This document shows, piece after piece, positions 23,793 through 34,140 of a DNA stretch of 34,972 nucleotides. A program made the translations under genes and the position numbers. The notes under the pieces were generated by a model. It saw nothing but the letters and a program-made list of their open reading frames with translations. It made no database searches and was not told where the DNA came from. This DNA is from Betaproteobacteria bacterium (lineage in GTDB: Bacteria; Pseudomonadota; Gammaproteobacteria; Burkholderiales; Burkholderiaceae_A). The first letter of the stretch is position 1, and each line of letters opens with the position of its first letter. The stretch is from NCBI GenBank assembly GCA_016868305.1, contig VGHK01000022.1:1-34972 (forward strand), written 5' to 3'.

Positions 23793-24827
23793 TCAAAAAA
23801 ATGCGGCCTCAGCGGCCTGAGGAATGGGGCGGTGCATCGCCCGCGCCTTTTTCAATAGTGTCCAAAAATACCGGTAACTCGCGCGGTCGTGCAGCTTGCC
23901 GCCAAAGGCAATCGGCCCCCACTGGCTGGCCTGCGCATGAAGCAGCAAGGCAGCCGCGGCCTCTACCTCATCGCCACTCGGGGCAAACGACTCGACAATC
24001 GGGCCCACCTGGCTGGGGTGAATACTCCACATGCGCAGAAAACCGATGGCGCGTGCCTGCTGGGCATCGGCGCGGGTCTGGTCAGAATCGGCAAAGTTCA
24101 CAGTGGGATTGTGCGTGGGAATCTTTCCGGCTGCATGACAGGCCGCGAGAATTTCGACTTTGGCCCTGCGCAGCAGCGGGTGATCAAACTGGCCAGGGCT
24201 GTGCATGGCCTCGGCCGATATCGCCCCATGATGCGCGCTGGTGAAGTCCATCTGGCCAAACGACAGAAAACGCACCTCGGGCAGCGCGGCAAGCCCAAAG
24301 GCCTCGCGTACCGCGCCATGGGTTTCCACCAGAAGCTGCACGGGGGGCAGGCGCTTACCGGCTGCTGCAAAGGTCTGCGCCGCATGGGCAATGGCCGCGG
24401 TGGCATCTGCCACCCCTTCTGTTTTGGGAATGGTGAGGTAGGCCAGCGGCACACGAAGCGCGTGGGCGAGCACATGTAGATCGTCTGCAAAGGCCGGGTG
24501 CTCGCGCGGATGCACCCGGCAGCCAATCGCGTGGCGCTGCCCAGACCCATGGATCGATTCACCGCCATTGGCCGACACAGACCCGCCCTGGTCTGTGTCC
24601 CACTGGTTAAGAAAGGCCACCAGGGCGCGCACCGCATCGGCCTCGGCCCCGGCAGGCGCCCCGTCTTCAAGGTCCATCGTGACATCAAAGTCGCAGCCCC
24701 GCGAGGCTTGCAGGGCAAGGGCCTTGGCAAGCTTGCGGGCATCGCCCGCGTAATGCTCGCAGGCCGCCACGAGGGCGTCACTGCCGCCCGTTGCCGCCAA
24801 GACCTCCTCCGGGTGAAGGCCTGCCAT
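23793..24827 (-). CDS. HpcH/HpaI aldolase/citrate lyase-like (CitE-like) protein
   Basis: The 344-residue protein resembles CitE-like lyases of the HpcH/HpaI superfamily. Visible are [11 protein letters not shown] (metal-binding Asp/Glu region), [18 protein letters not shown] and [15 protein letters not shown]. The true reaction is unknown. Such proteins cleave or form acyl-CoA esters such as malyl- or citramalyl-CoA. It lies between mdh and acnA, as in many Burkholderiales, without the other citrate lyase subunits. ATG 24827 is used, 31 bases after the mdh stop. Confidence 0.85.
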   Translation of the reverse strand: MAGLHPEEVLAATGGSDALVAACEHYAGDARKLAKALALQASRGCDFDVTMDLEDGAPAGAEADAVRALVAFLNQWDTDQGGSVSANGGESIHGSGQRHAIGCRVHPREHPAFADDLHVLAHALRVPLAYLTIPKTEGVADATAAIAHAAQTFAAAGKRLPPVQLLVETHGAVREAFGLAALPEVRFLSFGQMDFTSAHHGAISAEAMHSPGQFDHPLLRRAKVEILAACHAAGKIPTHNPTVNFADSDQTRADAQQARAIGFLRMWSIHPSQVGPIVESFAPSGDEVEAAAALLLHAQASQWGPIAFGGKLHDRASYRYFWTLLKKARAMHRPIPQAAEAAFF

Positions 24828-24858
24828 GGTGTCTGCGCTGAGAACGGGGATAGAAGGC

Positions 24859-25851
24859 CTAGCCCAGCAGATGCTTTACGCCGTCCTGTTCTTCGAGCAG
24901 CTCGTTTAAGGTGTGGGTCATGCGCTCACGCGAGAAGGCATCGATCTCCAGCCCTTGCACCACGCTGTATTCGCCATTGGCACAGGTCACCGGAAAACCG
25001 TACATCACATCTTTGGGTATCTCATAGTCGCCGTTAGAGGCAATTCCCATGGTGACCCAACGCCCTGCAGTGCCAAGCACCCAGTCGCGCATATGGTCAA
25101 TCGCCGCATTGGCCGCAGAGGCGGCCGAGGACAAGCCCCGTGCCTCAATAATCGCCGCCCCCCGCTTACCTACGGTAGGAAGGAAGGTGTTGCGGTTCCA
25201 TTCCTCATCATTAATCATGGACTTCACAGGCTGGCCGGCAATGGTCGCAAACCGGTAGTCGGCGTACATGGTGGGCGAATGGTTGCCCCAGACGCAGAGC
25301 TTTTCGATCTGAGAGACGGGCTTACCGGTCTTAGCCGCAATCTGCGAGGCGGCGCGGTTATGGTCAAGCCGTAACATGGCCGTAAAGTTTTTGCGGGGCA
25401 GGTCGGGGGCAGATTTCATGGCAATGTAGGCATTGGTGTTGGCGGGGTTTCCCACCACCAAGACCCGCACGTTGCGCGAGGCGGCCGCGTTAAGCGCCTT
25501 ACCCTGGGCAGTAAAGATCTGGGCATTGGCCGAGAGCAGGTCTTTGCGCTCCATACCGGGGCCACGAGGCCGGGCACCTACCAACAGGGCAATGTCGGTA
25601 TCCTTGAAAGCAGTGTTGGGGTCGCTATGGGCAGACATTCCGGTAAGAAGCGGGAACGCACAGTCTTCTAGCTCCATCATCACCCCTTTGAGCCCCTTTT
25701 GTGCCTTTTCGTCTGGGATCTCCAGCAATTGAAGAATTACCGGCTGGTCTTTGCCGAGCATCTCGCCACTGGCGATTCTGAAAAGAAGGCTGTAGCCAAT
25801 CTGGCCTGCAGCACCAGTAACCGACACGCGCATGGGGGATTTCTGCGACAT
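24859..25851 (-). CDS. mdh: Malate dehydrogenase (NAD-dependent)
   Basis: This 330-residue enzyme oxidises malate to oxaloacetate. It has the nucleotide-binding [19 protein letters not shown], active-site loop with [15 protein letters not shown], substrate Arg in LRLDHNRA and catalytic His in [12 protein letters not shown] 25851 has AAGGAG six bases upstream, within a GGAGCTCC palindrome. It is the first gene of the leftward TCA arm and diverges from sdhC with 134 bases between. Confidence 0.98.
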   Translation of the reverse strand: MSQKSPMRVSVTGAAGQIGYSLLFRIASGEMLGKDQPVILQLLEIPDEKAQKGLKGVMMELEDCAFPLLTGMSAHSDPNTAFKDTDIALLVGARPRGPGMERKDLLSANAQIFTAQGKALNAAASRNVRVLVVGNPANTNAYIAMKSAPDLPRKNFTAMLRLDHNRAASQIAAKTGKPVSQIEKLCVWGNHSPTMYADYRFATIAGQPVKSMINDEEWNRNTFLPTVGKRGAAIIEARGLSSAASAANAAIDHMRDWVLGTAGRWVTMGIASNGDYEIPKDVMYGFPVTCANGEYSVVQGLEIDAFSRERMTHTLNELLEEQDGVKHLLG

Positions 25852-25911
25852 AAGGAGCTCCTTATTGCTTCAAGTAAGAGAAATGGAAAGAATTTGAACG
25901 AGGCTGCAGTT

Positions 25912-25925
25912 TAGGGTTCACCCTA
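25912..25925. promoter_or_regulatory. Palindrome TAGGGT-TC-ACCCTA in the mdh/sdhC intergenic region
   Basis: A perfect 6+2+6 inverted repeat lies between the divergent mdh and sdhC arms, 23 bases before the sdhC -10 box. Its symmetry and place suggest an operator for a regulator of both arms; no regulator gene is encoded next to it in this window. Confidence 0.45.
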
Positions 25926-25947
25926 GGCGGTGTCAAAGGCTGGGCTC

Positions 25948-25953
25948 TATAAT
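25948..25953 (+). promoter_or_regulatory. Candidate -10 box (TATAAT) of the sdh operon
   Basis: A consensus TATAAT lies 33 bases before the sdhC start. No good -35 hexamer is found at 16-18 bases upstream (the sequence there is AGGCGG), which suggests that an activator may be needed. Confidence 0.5.
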
Positions 25954-25985
25954 ACGGAGATAAAAAAAAACTTCAGGGAGTAGAA

Positions 25986-26396
25986 ATGTCTGAATTGCCG
26001 CGAAAACCGCGCCCGCAGTTTCGCAATATCCATGTCAGCCAGATTCTTAGCTATCGGCTGCCGATTGCTGGGGTCATGTCTATTCTGCACCGCATCAGCG
26101 GGGCGGGAATGTTTCTGCTTCTGCCAGTCATCGTCTGGCTCTTCGACCTGAGCCTTACCTCGGAGCTCAGTTACGCCACCCTTATGGAGCTAACCGACCT
26201 GGTATTGGTCAAGCTCATTCTCTGCGGTCTTGCCTGGGCCTTTATCCACCATTTTTTTGGGGGCGTGCGGCACCTCATCAGCGACCTGCATCTCGGCATC
26301 ACCAAAGAATCCAGCCCTCAGATTGCGACGATCTTTATGGGTCTTAGTCTCGTGGTCTCGCTTCTGGCCTGGCTTGCGATTTTTGGAGTGCTCTAA
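25986..26396 (+). CDS. sdhC: Succinate dehydrogenase cytochrome b556 subunit (SdhC)
   Basis: This 136-residue protein has three membrane helices. SILHRISGAGMFLLLP is the family signature, and AFIHHFFGGVRHLISDLHLG holds the presumed heme b ligand His. It anchors the succinate dehydrogenase complex and helps form the quinone site. ATG 25986 has AGGGAG five bases upstream. Its stop directly abuts the sdhD ATG. Confidence 0.95.
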   Translation: MSELPRKPRPQFRNIHVSQILSYRLPIAGVMSILHRISGAGMFLLLPVIVWLFDLSLTSELSYATLMELTDLVLVKLILCGLAWAFIHHFFGGVRHLISDLHLGITKESSPQIATIFMGLSLVVSLLAWLAIFGVL

Positions 26397-26762
26397 ATGT
26401 CAGAACCTCGTATCGGTCAAAAGCGGCTCGTTGTGGGCGCGCATTACGGGCTTCGCGACTGGCTGTCGCAGCGTATTACAGCGGTCATACTGGGCAGTTA
26501 CAGTGTCATCCTGGTGGTTTCGGCGCTGTTGGCGCCCGAGCCGGGCTACTACGGCTGGTCGGGCTTGTTTGCCCAGACCTGGATGAAGGTCTTCACCCTG
26601 CTGGCGTTCTTGGCATTTTTCTATCATGCCTGGGTGGGCGTGCGTGACATCTGGATGGACTATGTCAAGCCCCTGGGGCTGCGGCTTGCGCTACAGGCCT
26701 TCACTATCGTCTGGCTGTTGGGATGCGCCATCTGGGCGATCGATGTGCTTTGGAGGGTGTAA
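26397..26762 (+). CDS. sdhD: Succinate dehydrogenase hydrophobic anchor subunit (SdhD)
   Basis: The protein has 121 residues and three membrane helices. FFYHAWVGVRDIWMDYVKP carries the heme-ligand His and the quinone-site Asp/Tyr of SdhD. Start ATG immediately follows the sdhC stop, so translation is probably coupled. Confidence 0.94.
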   Translation: MSEPRIGQKRLVVGAHYGLRDWLSQRITAVILGSYSVILVVSALLAPEPGYYGWSGLFAQTWMKVFTLLAFLAFFYHAWVGVRDIWMDYVKPLGLRLALQAFTIVWLLGCAIWAIDVLWRV

Positions 26763-26765
26763 AAA

Positions 26766-28556
26766 ATGGCTGAGATTCAAATGCACCAAACCCGTAACCT
26801 GCCGCGTCGCCGGTTCGACGCGGTAATTGTTGGGGCCGGTGGATCAGGCATGCGCTGCTCGCTGCAACTGGCAGAGGCAGGGCTTAATGTGGCGGTTCTC
26901 TCCAAGGTGTTTCCCACGCGGTCACACACCGTAGCGGCCCAGGGCGGTATTGGCGCGTCGCTGGGCAACATGAGCGAGGACAACTGGTACTGGCACATGT
27001 TTGACACTGTAAAAGGGTCTGACTACCTCGGTGACCAAGACGCCATTGAGTTTATGTGCCGCGAGGCACCCAAGGTGGTCTATGAGCTTGAGCACTTTGG
27101 CATGCCGTTTGACCGCAACCCCGACGGCACCATCTATCAGCGGCCGTTTGGCGGGCACACCGCCAACCTGGGCGAAAAGCCCGTGCAGCGGGCCTGTGCG
27201 GCCGCCGACCGCACCGGCCATGCGCTCTTGCACACCCTCTATCAGCGCAATGTCCGGGCCCGCACGCAGTTCTTTGTGGAATGGATGGCCCTTGACATTA
27301 TTCGTGATAGCGAAGGTGCCTGTGTCGGGGTGGTTGCGCTCGAAATGGAGACCGGCGAGGTCATGGTGCTTGAGGCTAAGGTCACGGTCTTTGCCACCGG
27401 CGGGGCCGGCCGTATCTGGGCCGCCTCTACCAATGCCTTTATCAATACCGGCGATGGCATGGGCATGGCCGCCCGTGCGGGCATTCCGCTCGAAGACATG
27501 GAGTTCTGGCAGTTCCACCCCACGGGCGTCGCGGGCGCGGGCGTGCTGATTACCGAAGGCGTGCGCGGAGAGGGCGGCATTCTGCTCAACTGCAATGGCG
27601 AGCGGTTTATGGAGCGCTATGCCCCAACTCTTAAAGACCTGGCACCGCGCGACTTTGTCTCGCGGTCGATGGACCAGGAAATTAAAGAGGGCCGTGGCTG
27701 TGGCCCGAACAAAGACCATGTGCTGCTCAAGCTCGACCACCTGGGCGCAGACAAGATTCTGAAAAAACTGCCGTCCATTCGCGAGATCGCCCTAAAGTTT
27801 GCAAACGTCGATCCCATTAAAGAACCCATTCCGGTCGTGCCCACCATTCACTACCAGATGGGCGGCATTCCCACCAACATCCATGGCCAGGTGGTGGCAC
27901 CCAAGAATGGCAACCCCAACGAGATCGTGGATGGGCTCTATGCCATTGGCGAATGCGCCTGTGTGTCGGTGCACGGGGCCAACCGTCTGGGCACCAATTC
28001 GCTGCTCGACCTGGTGGTCTTTGGCCGTGCCGCGGGCAACCATATCGTGGGCCGTAAGCTGCGCGATGACTCGCACCGCAGCTTTCCAGAGCATGGGGCC
28101 GACCCAACCCTGGAGCGCCTCGCCCATATCAACCAGTCCACCTCAGGCGAGCGGGTGCAAGACATTGCCGGCGATATCCGCCAGACCATGCAGACCTACT
28201 GCGGCGTGTTTCGTACCTCGGCATTGCTGACCGAAGGCAAAGAAAAGATCCTGTTGCTTGCCGACCGGGCCCAGCATATCCATGTAAAGGACAAGTCGCA
28301 GGTCTTTAACACAGCGCGTATTGAGGCCTTGGAGCTTGCCAACCTTGTCGAGACAGCAAAGGCCACGATCGTGTCTGCCGAGGCCCGCACCGAAAGCCGC
28401 GGCGCACACGCCCACAGCGACTTCCCCGAGCGTAACGACGCCGAATGGATGCGGCATTCGCTATGGTACTCCGAGGGCAATCGTCTGGACTTCAAGCCGG
28501 TAAACCTCAAGCCGCTCACCGTCGAAACCTTCCAGCCTAAGAAACGTACTTTCTAA
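26766..28556 (+). CDS. sdhA: Succinate dehydrogenase flavoprotein subunit (SdhA)
   Basis: This 596-residue catalytic subunit oxidises succinate to fumarate. It has an N-terminal FAD site ([14 protein letters not shown]) and covalent-FAD His54 ([13 protein letters not shown]). Catalytic elements include [18 protein letters not shown] and [18 protein letters not shown]. Its length is normal for the family. GGAGG lies nine bases before the ATG. It starts three bases after the sdhD stop. Confidence 0.98.
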   Translation: MAEIQMHQTRNLPRRRFDAVIVGAGGSGMRCSLQLAEAGLNVAVLSKVFPTRSHTVAAQGGIGASLGNMSEDNWYWHMFDTVKGSDYLGDQDAIEFMCREAPKVVYELEHFGMPFDRNPDGTIYQRPFGGHTANLGEKPVQRACAAADRTGHALLHTLYQRNVRARTQFFVEWMALDIIRDSEGACVGVVALEMETGEVMVLEAKVTVFATGGAGRIWAASTNAFINTGDGMGMAARAGIPLEDMEFWQFHPTGVAGAGVLITEGVRGEGGILLNCNGERFMERYAPTLKDLAPRDFVSRSMDQEIKEGRGCGPNKDHVLLKLDHLGADKILKKLPSIREIALKFANVDPIKEPIPVVPTIHYQMGGIPTNIHGQVVAPKNGNPNEIVDGLYAIGECACVSVHGANRLGTNSLLDLVVFGRAAGNHIVGRKLRDDSHRSFPEHGADPTLERLAHINQSTSGERVQDIAGDIRQTMQTYCGVFRTSALLTEGKEKILLLADRAQHIHVKDKSQVFNTARIEALELANLVETAKATIVSAEARTESRGAHAHSDFPERNDAEWMRHSLWYSEGNRLDFKPVNLKPLTVETFQPKKRTF

Positions 28557-28605
28557 CGCGTTCCGCTATTTCCGACAGACCCACTGCCGAAAAGGACAAA
28601 CAGGT

Positions 28606-29325
28606 ATGACCACCGCCACGCGCACGGTTCGATTCTCGATCTACCGTTACGATCCTGATGTTGATGCCAAACCTCGCATGCAAGACCTTACCGTGGAGCT
28701 GCAGCCCACCGACAAGATGCTCTTAGATGCGCTCATGCGTATCAAGTCAGACTTCGACGACTCGCTGTCGTTTCGCCGGTCCTGTCGTGAGGGGGTCTGT
28801 GGCAGCGATGCCATGAACATCAATGGCAAAAATGGGCTGGCCTGTACCACCAACCTGCGTGAGCTTAAAGAGCCGATTGTCTTAAAGCCTCTTCCAGGGC
28901 TTCCGGTGGTCCGCGACCTGATTGTCGACATGACCCAGTTCTTTAAGCAGTACCACTCGATCAAGCCGTTTCTTATTAACGAAACACCGCCGCCCGAAAA
29001 GGAGCGTCTGCAGAGCCCCGAGGAGCGCGAAGAGCTCGATGGCCTCTACGAGTGCATTCTCTGCGCTTGTTGCTCCACCAGTTGCCCCTCTTTCTGGTGG
29101 AATCCAGACAAGTTTGTCGGTCCGGCGGGCCTCTTGCAGGCCTATCGGTTTATCGCCGATAGCCGTGACCAGGCTACCAGTGAGCGTCTAGATAACCTTG
29201 AAGACCCCTATAGGCTCTTCCGCTGTCACACCATCATGAACTGCGTGGATGTCTGCCCGAAAGGTCTTAACCCCACCAAGGCCATCGGTAAGATTAAAGA
29301 GTTGATGGTCCGTCGCACCGTCTAG
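28606..29325 (+). CDS. sdhB: Succinate dehydrogenase iron-sulfur subunit (SdhB)
   Basis: This 239-residue subunit carries electrons from FAD to quinone. The [2Fe-2S] ligands are in [12 protein letters not shown] and GLAC (Cys60, Cys65, Asp68, Cys80). The [4Fe-4S] and [3Fe-4S] clusters are in [16 protein letters not shown] and [20 protein letters not shown] 28606 is preceded by AAGGA. It lies 49 bases after sdhA. Confidence 0.98.
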   Translation: MTTATRTVRFSIYRYDPDVDAKPRMQDLTVELQPTDKMLLDALMRIKSDFDDSLSFRRSCREGVCGSDAMNINGKNGLACTTNLRELKEPIVLKPLPGLPVVRDLIVDMTQFFKQYHSIKPFLINETPPPEKERLQSPEEREELDGLYECILCACCSTSCPSFWWNPDKFVGPAGLLQAYRFIADSRDQATSERLDNLEDPYRLFRCHTIMNCVDVCPKGLNPTKAIGKIKELMVRRTV

Positions 29326-29368
29326 GTGCGAAGCGCGAACAGCAACCGCGAGCTATTTGGTAACGCTT

Positions 29369-29692
29369 ATGCTGCCACAGTCCAGCGAAGCGGCTTTCTC
29401 AGGGGGGCCAGCTTCTGTGAGCGGCGGTGGGTCAGACCCCGTGCCGCCCGACTGGGTGCGCCGCATTCAGTGGCGCGCGCGGCGCGGGCTTCTCGAAAAC
29501 GATCTTTTGCTGACGCGCTTTTTCACGCGTAAAGGCGATTTTTTTACGCGAGACGACCATGATGGTCTAGCCGAGATCCTCGAACTCACTGACAATGACC
29601 TTTTAGATTTGTTGGTGGGTCGCCGGCCTGCGCACGAACTGCTCTCCAGCCCGCAGGCACAGCGCGTACTCAACGAGATCCGGGCGGCATAG
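29369..29692 (+). CDS. sdhE: FAD assembly factor SdhE
   Basis: The protein has 107 residues. The C-terminal ~80 match SdhE/Sdh5, which promotes covalent FAD attachment to SdhA: WRARRGLLENDLLLTRFF and LLDLLVGRR. The normal SdhE is about 90 residues; the extra N-terminal Ser/Gly/Pro-rich segment (AAFSGGPASVSGGGSDPVP) is disordered. ATG 29369 is used. Its place between sdhB and gltA fits the role. Confidence 0.9.
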   Translation: MLPQSSEAAFSGGPASVSGGGSDPVPPDWVRRIQWRARRGLLENDLLLTRFFTRKGDFFTRDDHDGLAEILELTDNDLLDLLVGRRPAHELLSSPQAQRVLNEIRAA

Positions 29693-29752
29693 CGCGGCCC
29701 CAGGCCCGCGCTCAGGCAGCATCACTATAAAACTACTTAAGGGAAGGGCGCT

Positions 29753-31060
29753 ATGACTACAGAGCACAAGGCCACAATGAGCTTTAGCGATGGCACGCCA
29801 TCGGTGGAGTTTCCAATCCTCACGGGAACCATCGGCCCCGACGTCATTGATATCCGTAAGCTCTATGGGCAGGCGGGCAAGTTCACCTACGACACGGGTT
29901 TTTTGTCTACCGCCTCGTGTAACTCCAGCATCACCTACATTGATGGCGACAAAGGCCAGCTCTTGTATCGTGGCTATCCCATTGAGCAGCTGGCCGTGCA
30001 CTGTGACTTTCTTGAAACCTGCTACCTCATCTACTACGGCGAGCTTCCCACGCCTGCGCAGTACCAAGACTTTCAGTCGCTGGTAATGCACCACACCATG
30101 GTGCACGAACAGATGCAGTTTGCCGTGCGGGGGTTTCGCCGCGACTCGCACCCCATGGCAATTCTGGCCAGCCTCAGCGGCAGTATGGCAGCGTTCTACC
30201 CCGATAGCCTCGATATCAATTCGCCCGAGCAGCAAGACATTTCTTTTGTGCGGCTGATCGCCAAGATGCCCACGCTGGCTGCCATGGCCTACAAGTACTC
30301 GATTGGCCAGCCCTATATGTATCCGCAGAACCACCTGTCGTATGCGGGCAACTTCATGCACATGATGTTTGCCACGCCCTGCGAGAAGTACGAGCCCAAT
30401 CCCGTGCTTGAGCGTGCCCTTGACCGCATTCTTATTCTGCATGCAGACCACGAGCAGAATGCCTCCACCTCTACGGTGCGGCTCTGCGGCTCATCGGGCA
30501 CCAGCCCCTTCTCCGCCATTGCGGCTGGAGTAGCCTGCCTCTGGGGCCCAGCCCACGGTGGCGCCAACCAGGCCTGCCTCGAGATGCTTGAAGAAATTCA
30601 GGCCAATGGGGGCCTGGAAAAAGTGGGCGAGTTTATGGAACGGGTAAAAGACAAAAACTCTGGCGCACGGCTCATGGGCTTTGGCCACCGCGTGTACAAG
30701 AACTTCGACCCACGGGCCAAGCTGATGCAGGAAACCTGTCGCGAAGTGCTGGCAGAACTGGGCCTGGAGAACGATCCACTCTTTAAGCTTGCCATGGCAC
30801 TAGAGAAAATCGCGCTGGAAGACGACTATTTTGTGCAGCGTAAGCTCTATCCCAATGTCGACTTCTATTCGGGCATCGTGCAAAGGGCCCTGGGCATCCC
30901 AGTCAACATGTTTACCTGTATCTTTGCCGTGGCCCGCACCATAGGCTGGGTATCGCAGTGGAAGGAAATGATCGTAGATCCGGAGTACAAAATTGGCCGC
31001 CCGCGCCAGTTGTATACCGGGCTCACCGAGCGGCCAGTAAAACCATTAGAGTCGCGATAA
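29753..31060 (+). CDS. gltA: Citrate synthase (type II)
   Basis: This 435-residue enzyme condenses acetyl-CoA with oxaloacetate. Active-site segments are [44 protein letters not shown] and the catalytic Asp region [14 protein letters not shown]. The length suits the hexameric, NADH-sensitive type. ATG 29753 has AAGGGAAGG upstream. A terminator-like hairpin follows its stop. Confidence 0.98.
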   Translation: MTTEHKATMSFSDGTPSVEFPILTGTIGPDVIDIRKLYGQAGKFTYDTGFLSTASCNSSITYIDGDKGQLLYRGYPIEQLAVHCDFLETCYLIYYGELPTPAQYQDFQSLVMHHTMVHEQMQFAVRGFRRDSHPMAILASLSGSMAAFYPDSLDINSPEQQDISFVRLIAKMPTLAAMAYKYSIGQPYMYPQNHLSYAGNFMHMMFATPCEKYEPNPVLERALDRILILHADHEQNASTSTVRLCGSSGTSPFSAIAAGVACLWGPAHGGANQACLEMLEEIQANGGLEKVGEFMERVKDKNSGARLMGFGHRVYKNFDPRAKLMQETCREVLAELGLENDPLFKLAMALEKIALEDDYFVQRKLYPNVDFYSGIVQRALGIPVNMFTCIFAVARTIGWVSQWKEMIVDPEYKIGRPRQLYTGLTERPVKPLESR

Positions 31061-31075
31061 GTTTTTGTTTGGGGG

Positions 31076-31099
31076 AGGGGCTTTCTAGGCCCCTTTGTT
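31076..31099 (+). terminator. Intrinsic-terminator-like hairpin after gltA
   Basis: AGGGGC (31076-31081) and GCCCCT (31089-31094) form a stem with loop TTTCTAG, followed by TTGTT. The T-tract is weak, so partial readthrough into sucA is possible. The 157-base gltA-sucA gap therefore may hold a sucA promoter. Confidence 0.6.
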
Positions 31100-31217
31100 C
31101 ATTGGAGGAGGGGGTAGGGGACTTTTAACAGTTGCAATCTGTGACGGTGACATCGTTACCCAGCAGAGGGGTTCCCCGCATCGTTTCAGGCCATAGGCTA
31201 AGAAAGGTGAAGCAATC

Positions 31218-34073
31218 ATGATGAAGAGCTTTCAGCTCAATTCGTATCTCTTTGGGGCCAACGCGCCCTACGTCGAGGAGCTCTACGAGATGTACCTCGA
31301 CAACCCAGGGTCGGTTACCGACAACTGGCGTCGTTATTTTGATCAGCTGCAAAATGTTCCTGCAACCAATGGCGACGCGGACACCCGAGACCTACCGCAT
31401 GCGCCGGTTATCGAGTCGTTTGCCCAACGGGCCAAGCACAACCAGTTTCTGCCGCGTGTTGCCGAGCGTGACCTCTCGGTTGCCCGCAAACAGATTCACG
31501 TCCAGAGTCTGATCGCGGCCTATCGTTACCTGGGCAACCAGTGGGCAGATCTCGATCCTCTAAAGCTGCGCGAGCGGCCGGCGATTCCTGAGCTCGAGCA
31601 TGCCTTCTACGACTTTTCCGAGTCCGACCTCGACACGCCCTTTCGGGCGGACAACCTGTATTTTGGCCAGGAGCAGATGAGCCTGCGCGATATTATTCAG
31701 GCCCTTAAAGATACCTACTGCAGCAAGATCGGTGCTGAGTTTATGTACGTCTCTGATCCGGCCGAAAAGCGCTGGATTCAGGAGAAGCTGGAATCAAGCC
31801 GCACCAACCCGCACTTTTCGGCTGACAAAAAGGTCAGCATCCTCAAGCAGGTAACCGCCGCAGAAGGCCTGGAGCGATACCTGCACACCAAGTATGTTGG
31901 CCAGAAGCGGTTCTCGCTTGAAGGCGGCGAGTCGTTCATCGCCGCCATGGACGAACTCATCGAAGCCTCTGGCGCCCGTGGCGTTGAAGAGATCGTGGTT
32001 GGCATGGCCCACCGCGGCCGGCTCAATGTGCTGGTAAACACCCTGGGCAAAATGCCCAAAGACCTGTTTGCCGAGTTTGAGGGCAAGCATGCCGAAGACC
32101 TGCCTGCCGGCGATGTGAAGTATCACCAGGGATTCTCCAGCGATGTGTCCACATCGGGCGGCCCAGTGCACCTGTCGCTGTCCTTTAACCCGTCGCACCT
32201 AGAGATCGTAAACCCCGTGGTTACCGGCTCTGTGCGGTCGCGGCAAGACCGTCGCGGACACAACTCGGGGGAGAAGATCCTACCCGTTCTGGTGCATGGC
32301 GATGCCGCATTTGCAGGCCAGGGGGTGGTGATGGAGACGCTCAACATGGCCCAGACCCGAGGCTATGGCGTGGGCGGCACCATGCACATCGTGATTAATA
32401 ACCAGATTGGCTTTACCACCTCAGATCCTCGCGACACACGGTCAACCCTGTACTGCTCTGATGTGGTGAAGATGATCGAGGCGCCGGTGTTTCACGTGAA
32501 TGGCGATGACCCCGAGGCGGTGGTGTTCGTTACCAACCTTGCGGTGGAATACCGCACCCGGTTCAAAAAAGATGTGGTGATCGACATCATCTGTTTCCGC
32601 AAGCTGGGCCACAACGAGCAAGATACGCCATCGCTTACCCAGCCCATGATGTATCGCGCCGTAGGCGCCCATCCTGGTACCCGCAAGCTCTATGCAGACC
32701 GTCTTGAGGCGCAGGGCGTGATCGCCCCAGGCGAGGGCGATGCCCTGGTAAAGGCCTTCCGGGCTGCAATGGACGAGGGCAGCGGCACCCGCGAACCGGT
32801 GCTCACCAACTACAAGAGCAAGTTCTCGGTCGACTGGGCACCGTTCCTTAACAAAAAATGGACCGATGATGCCGACACGGGGCTTCCGCTCTCCGAGCTG
32901 CAGCGCCTCTCCGAGCGCGTGACCACCGTGCCCCAGGGCTTTAATGTCCACCCCTTGGTAGAAAAGGTGCTCAACGATCGCCGCGCCATGGGCAGAGGCG
33001 AGCTCAATGTCGACTGGGGCATGGGCGAACACCTTGCCTATGCCTCGCTGGTATCCAGCGGCTATGCCATTCGGCTCAGTGGCCAGGACTGCGGCCGGGG
33101 TACCTTTACCCACCGCCATGCCGTGCTGCACGACCAGAAGCGTGAGCGTTACGACTCGGGCACCTATATTCCCTTGCAGAACGTGTCGCCTGAGCAGGCC
33201 AACTTTACGGTGATCGACTCGGTGCTGTCTGAAGAGGCCGTGCTGGGGTTTGAGTACGGCTACTCCACCGCAGAGCCCAACGCCCTTGTTATCTGGGAGG
33301 CCCAGTTTGGCGACTTCGCCAACGGCGCCCAGGTGGTGATTGATCAGTTTATTGCCTCAGGCGAGGTGAAGTGGGGCCGCCAAAGTGGCCTCACGCTGCT
33401 ACTGCCCCATGGTCATGAGGGCCAGGGGCCGGAGCATTCCTCGGCCCGACCAGAGCGGTTCTTGCAGCTCTGCGCCGACATGAACATGCAGCTCTGCCAG
33501 CCCACCACCGGCGCCCAGATCTTCCACCTTCTGCGGCGGCAGATGATTCGGGCTTTCCGCAAGCCACTGGTAGTCTTCACACCGAAGTCGCTGCTGCGAA
33601 ACAAGGATGCCAGTTCGCCCTTAGACCAGCTGGTGCATGGCCGATTCCAGACCGTCATTGGCGAGGTGGACCCCACCATTCAGGCCAAGAAGATCAAGCG
33701 CATGATGGTCTGCTCCGGCAAGGTCTATTACGACCTGGTAACCCAGCGCCGAGAGCGCGACCGCGACGATGTGGCAATCGTACGGGTGGAGCAGATCTAT
33801 CCCTTTCCGCACAAGCAGTTTGGAAATGAGATTCGCAAGTACCCCAACCTCACCGAGATTGTCTGGGTGCAAGACGAGCCTCAGAACCAGGGCTTCTGGT
33901 TCCAGGCCCAGCACTATCTGCGCGAGCACATGACCGACGGCATGAAGCTGGGCTATGCCGGGCGTCCCGCCCTGGCCGCACCTGCCTCTGGCTATTACGA
34001 GGTCTTTGTGAAGCGCCAGAAAGATCTGCTCGATGCGGCCTTTGCGCGACTGAAAAACGCCCAGATTATCTAG
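31218..34073 (+). CDS. sucA: 2-oxoglutarate dehydrogenase E1 component
   Basis: This 951-residue thiamine-diphosphate enzyme decarboxylates 2-oxoglutarate and passes succinyl to the E2 lipoyl group. It has the N-terminal motif YLFGANAPYVEELYEMYLD (E2-binding region). It also has MAHRGRLNVLVN, FNPSHLEIVNPVV, the pyrophosphate-binding region GDAAFAGQGVV, and C-terminal LLPHGHEGQGPEHSSARPE. ATG 31218 (or the next codon, 31221) follows AAAGG at about ten bases. sucB follows after 67 bases. Confidence 0.98.
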   Translation: MMKSFQLNSYLFGANAPYVEELYEMYLDNPGSVTDNWRRYFDQLQNVPATNGDADTRDLPHAPVIESFAQRAKHNQFLPRVAERDLSVARKQIHVQSLIAAYRYLGNQWADLDPLKLRERPAIPELEHAFYDFSESDLDTPFRADNLYFGQEQMSLRDIIQALKDTYCSKIGAEFMYVSDPAEKRWIQEKLESSRTNPHFSADKKVSILKQVTAAEGLERYLHTKYVGQKRFSLEGGESFIAAMDELIEASGARGVEEIVVGMAHRGRLNVLVNTLGKMPKDLFAEFEGKHAEDLPAGDVKYHQGFSSDVSTSGGPVHLSLSFNPSHLEIVNPVVTGSVRSRQDRRGHNSGEKILPVLVHGDAAFAGQGVVMETLNMAQTRGYGVGGTMHIVINNQIGFTTSDPRDTRSTLYCSDVVKMIEAPVFHVNGDDPEAVVFVTNLAVEYRTRFKKDVVIDIICFRKLGHNEQDTPSLTQPMMYRAVGAHPGTRKLYADRLEAQGVIAPGEGDALVKAFRAAMDEGSGTREPVLTNYKSKFSVDWAPFLNKKWTDDADTGLPLSELQRLSERVTTVPQGFNVHPLVEKVLNDRRAMGRGELNVDWGMGEHLAYASLVSSGYAIRLSGQDCGRGTFTHRHAVLHDQKRERYDSGTYIPLQNVSPEQANFTVIDSVLSEEAVLGFEYGYSTAEPNALVIWEAQFGDFANGAQVVIDQFIASGEVKWGRQSGLTLLLPHGHEGQGPEHSSARPERFLQLCADMNMQLCQPTTGAQIFHLLRRQMIRAFRKPLVVFTPKSLLRNKDASSPLDQLVHGRFQTVIGEVDPTIQAKKIKRMMVCSGKVYYDLVTQRRERDRDDVAIVRVEQIYPFPHKQFGNEIRKYPNLTEIVWVQDEPQNQGFWFQAQHYLREHMTDGMKLGYAGRPALAAPASGYYEVFVKRQKDLLDAAFARLKNAQII

Positions 34074-34140
34074 ACCCTAGTCACCAATCCCATTTCCTTA
34101 TTCCAAACACATTTCAAGACAGACTGAGAGACATATCAAA

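Noticed and set aside
26922-27740. Minus-strand frame of 272 codons within sdhA
   Set aside because: It is a shadow of sdhA; no domain or ribosome site is visible.
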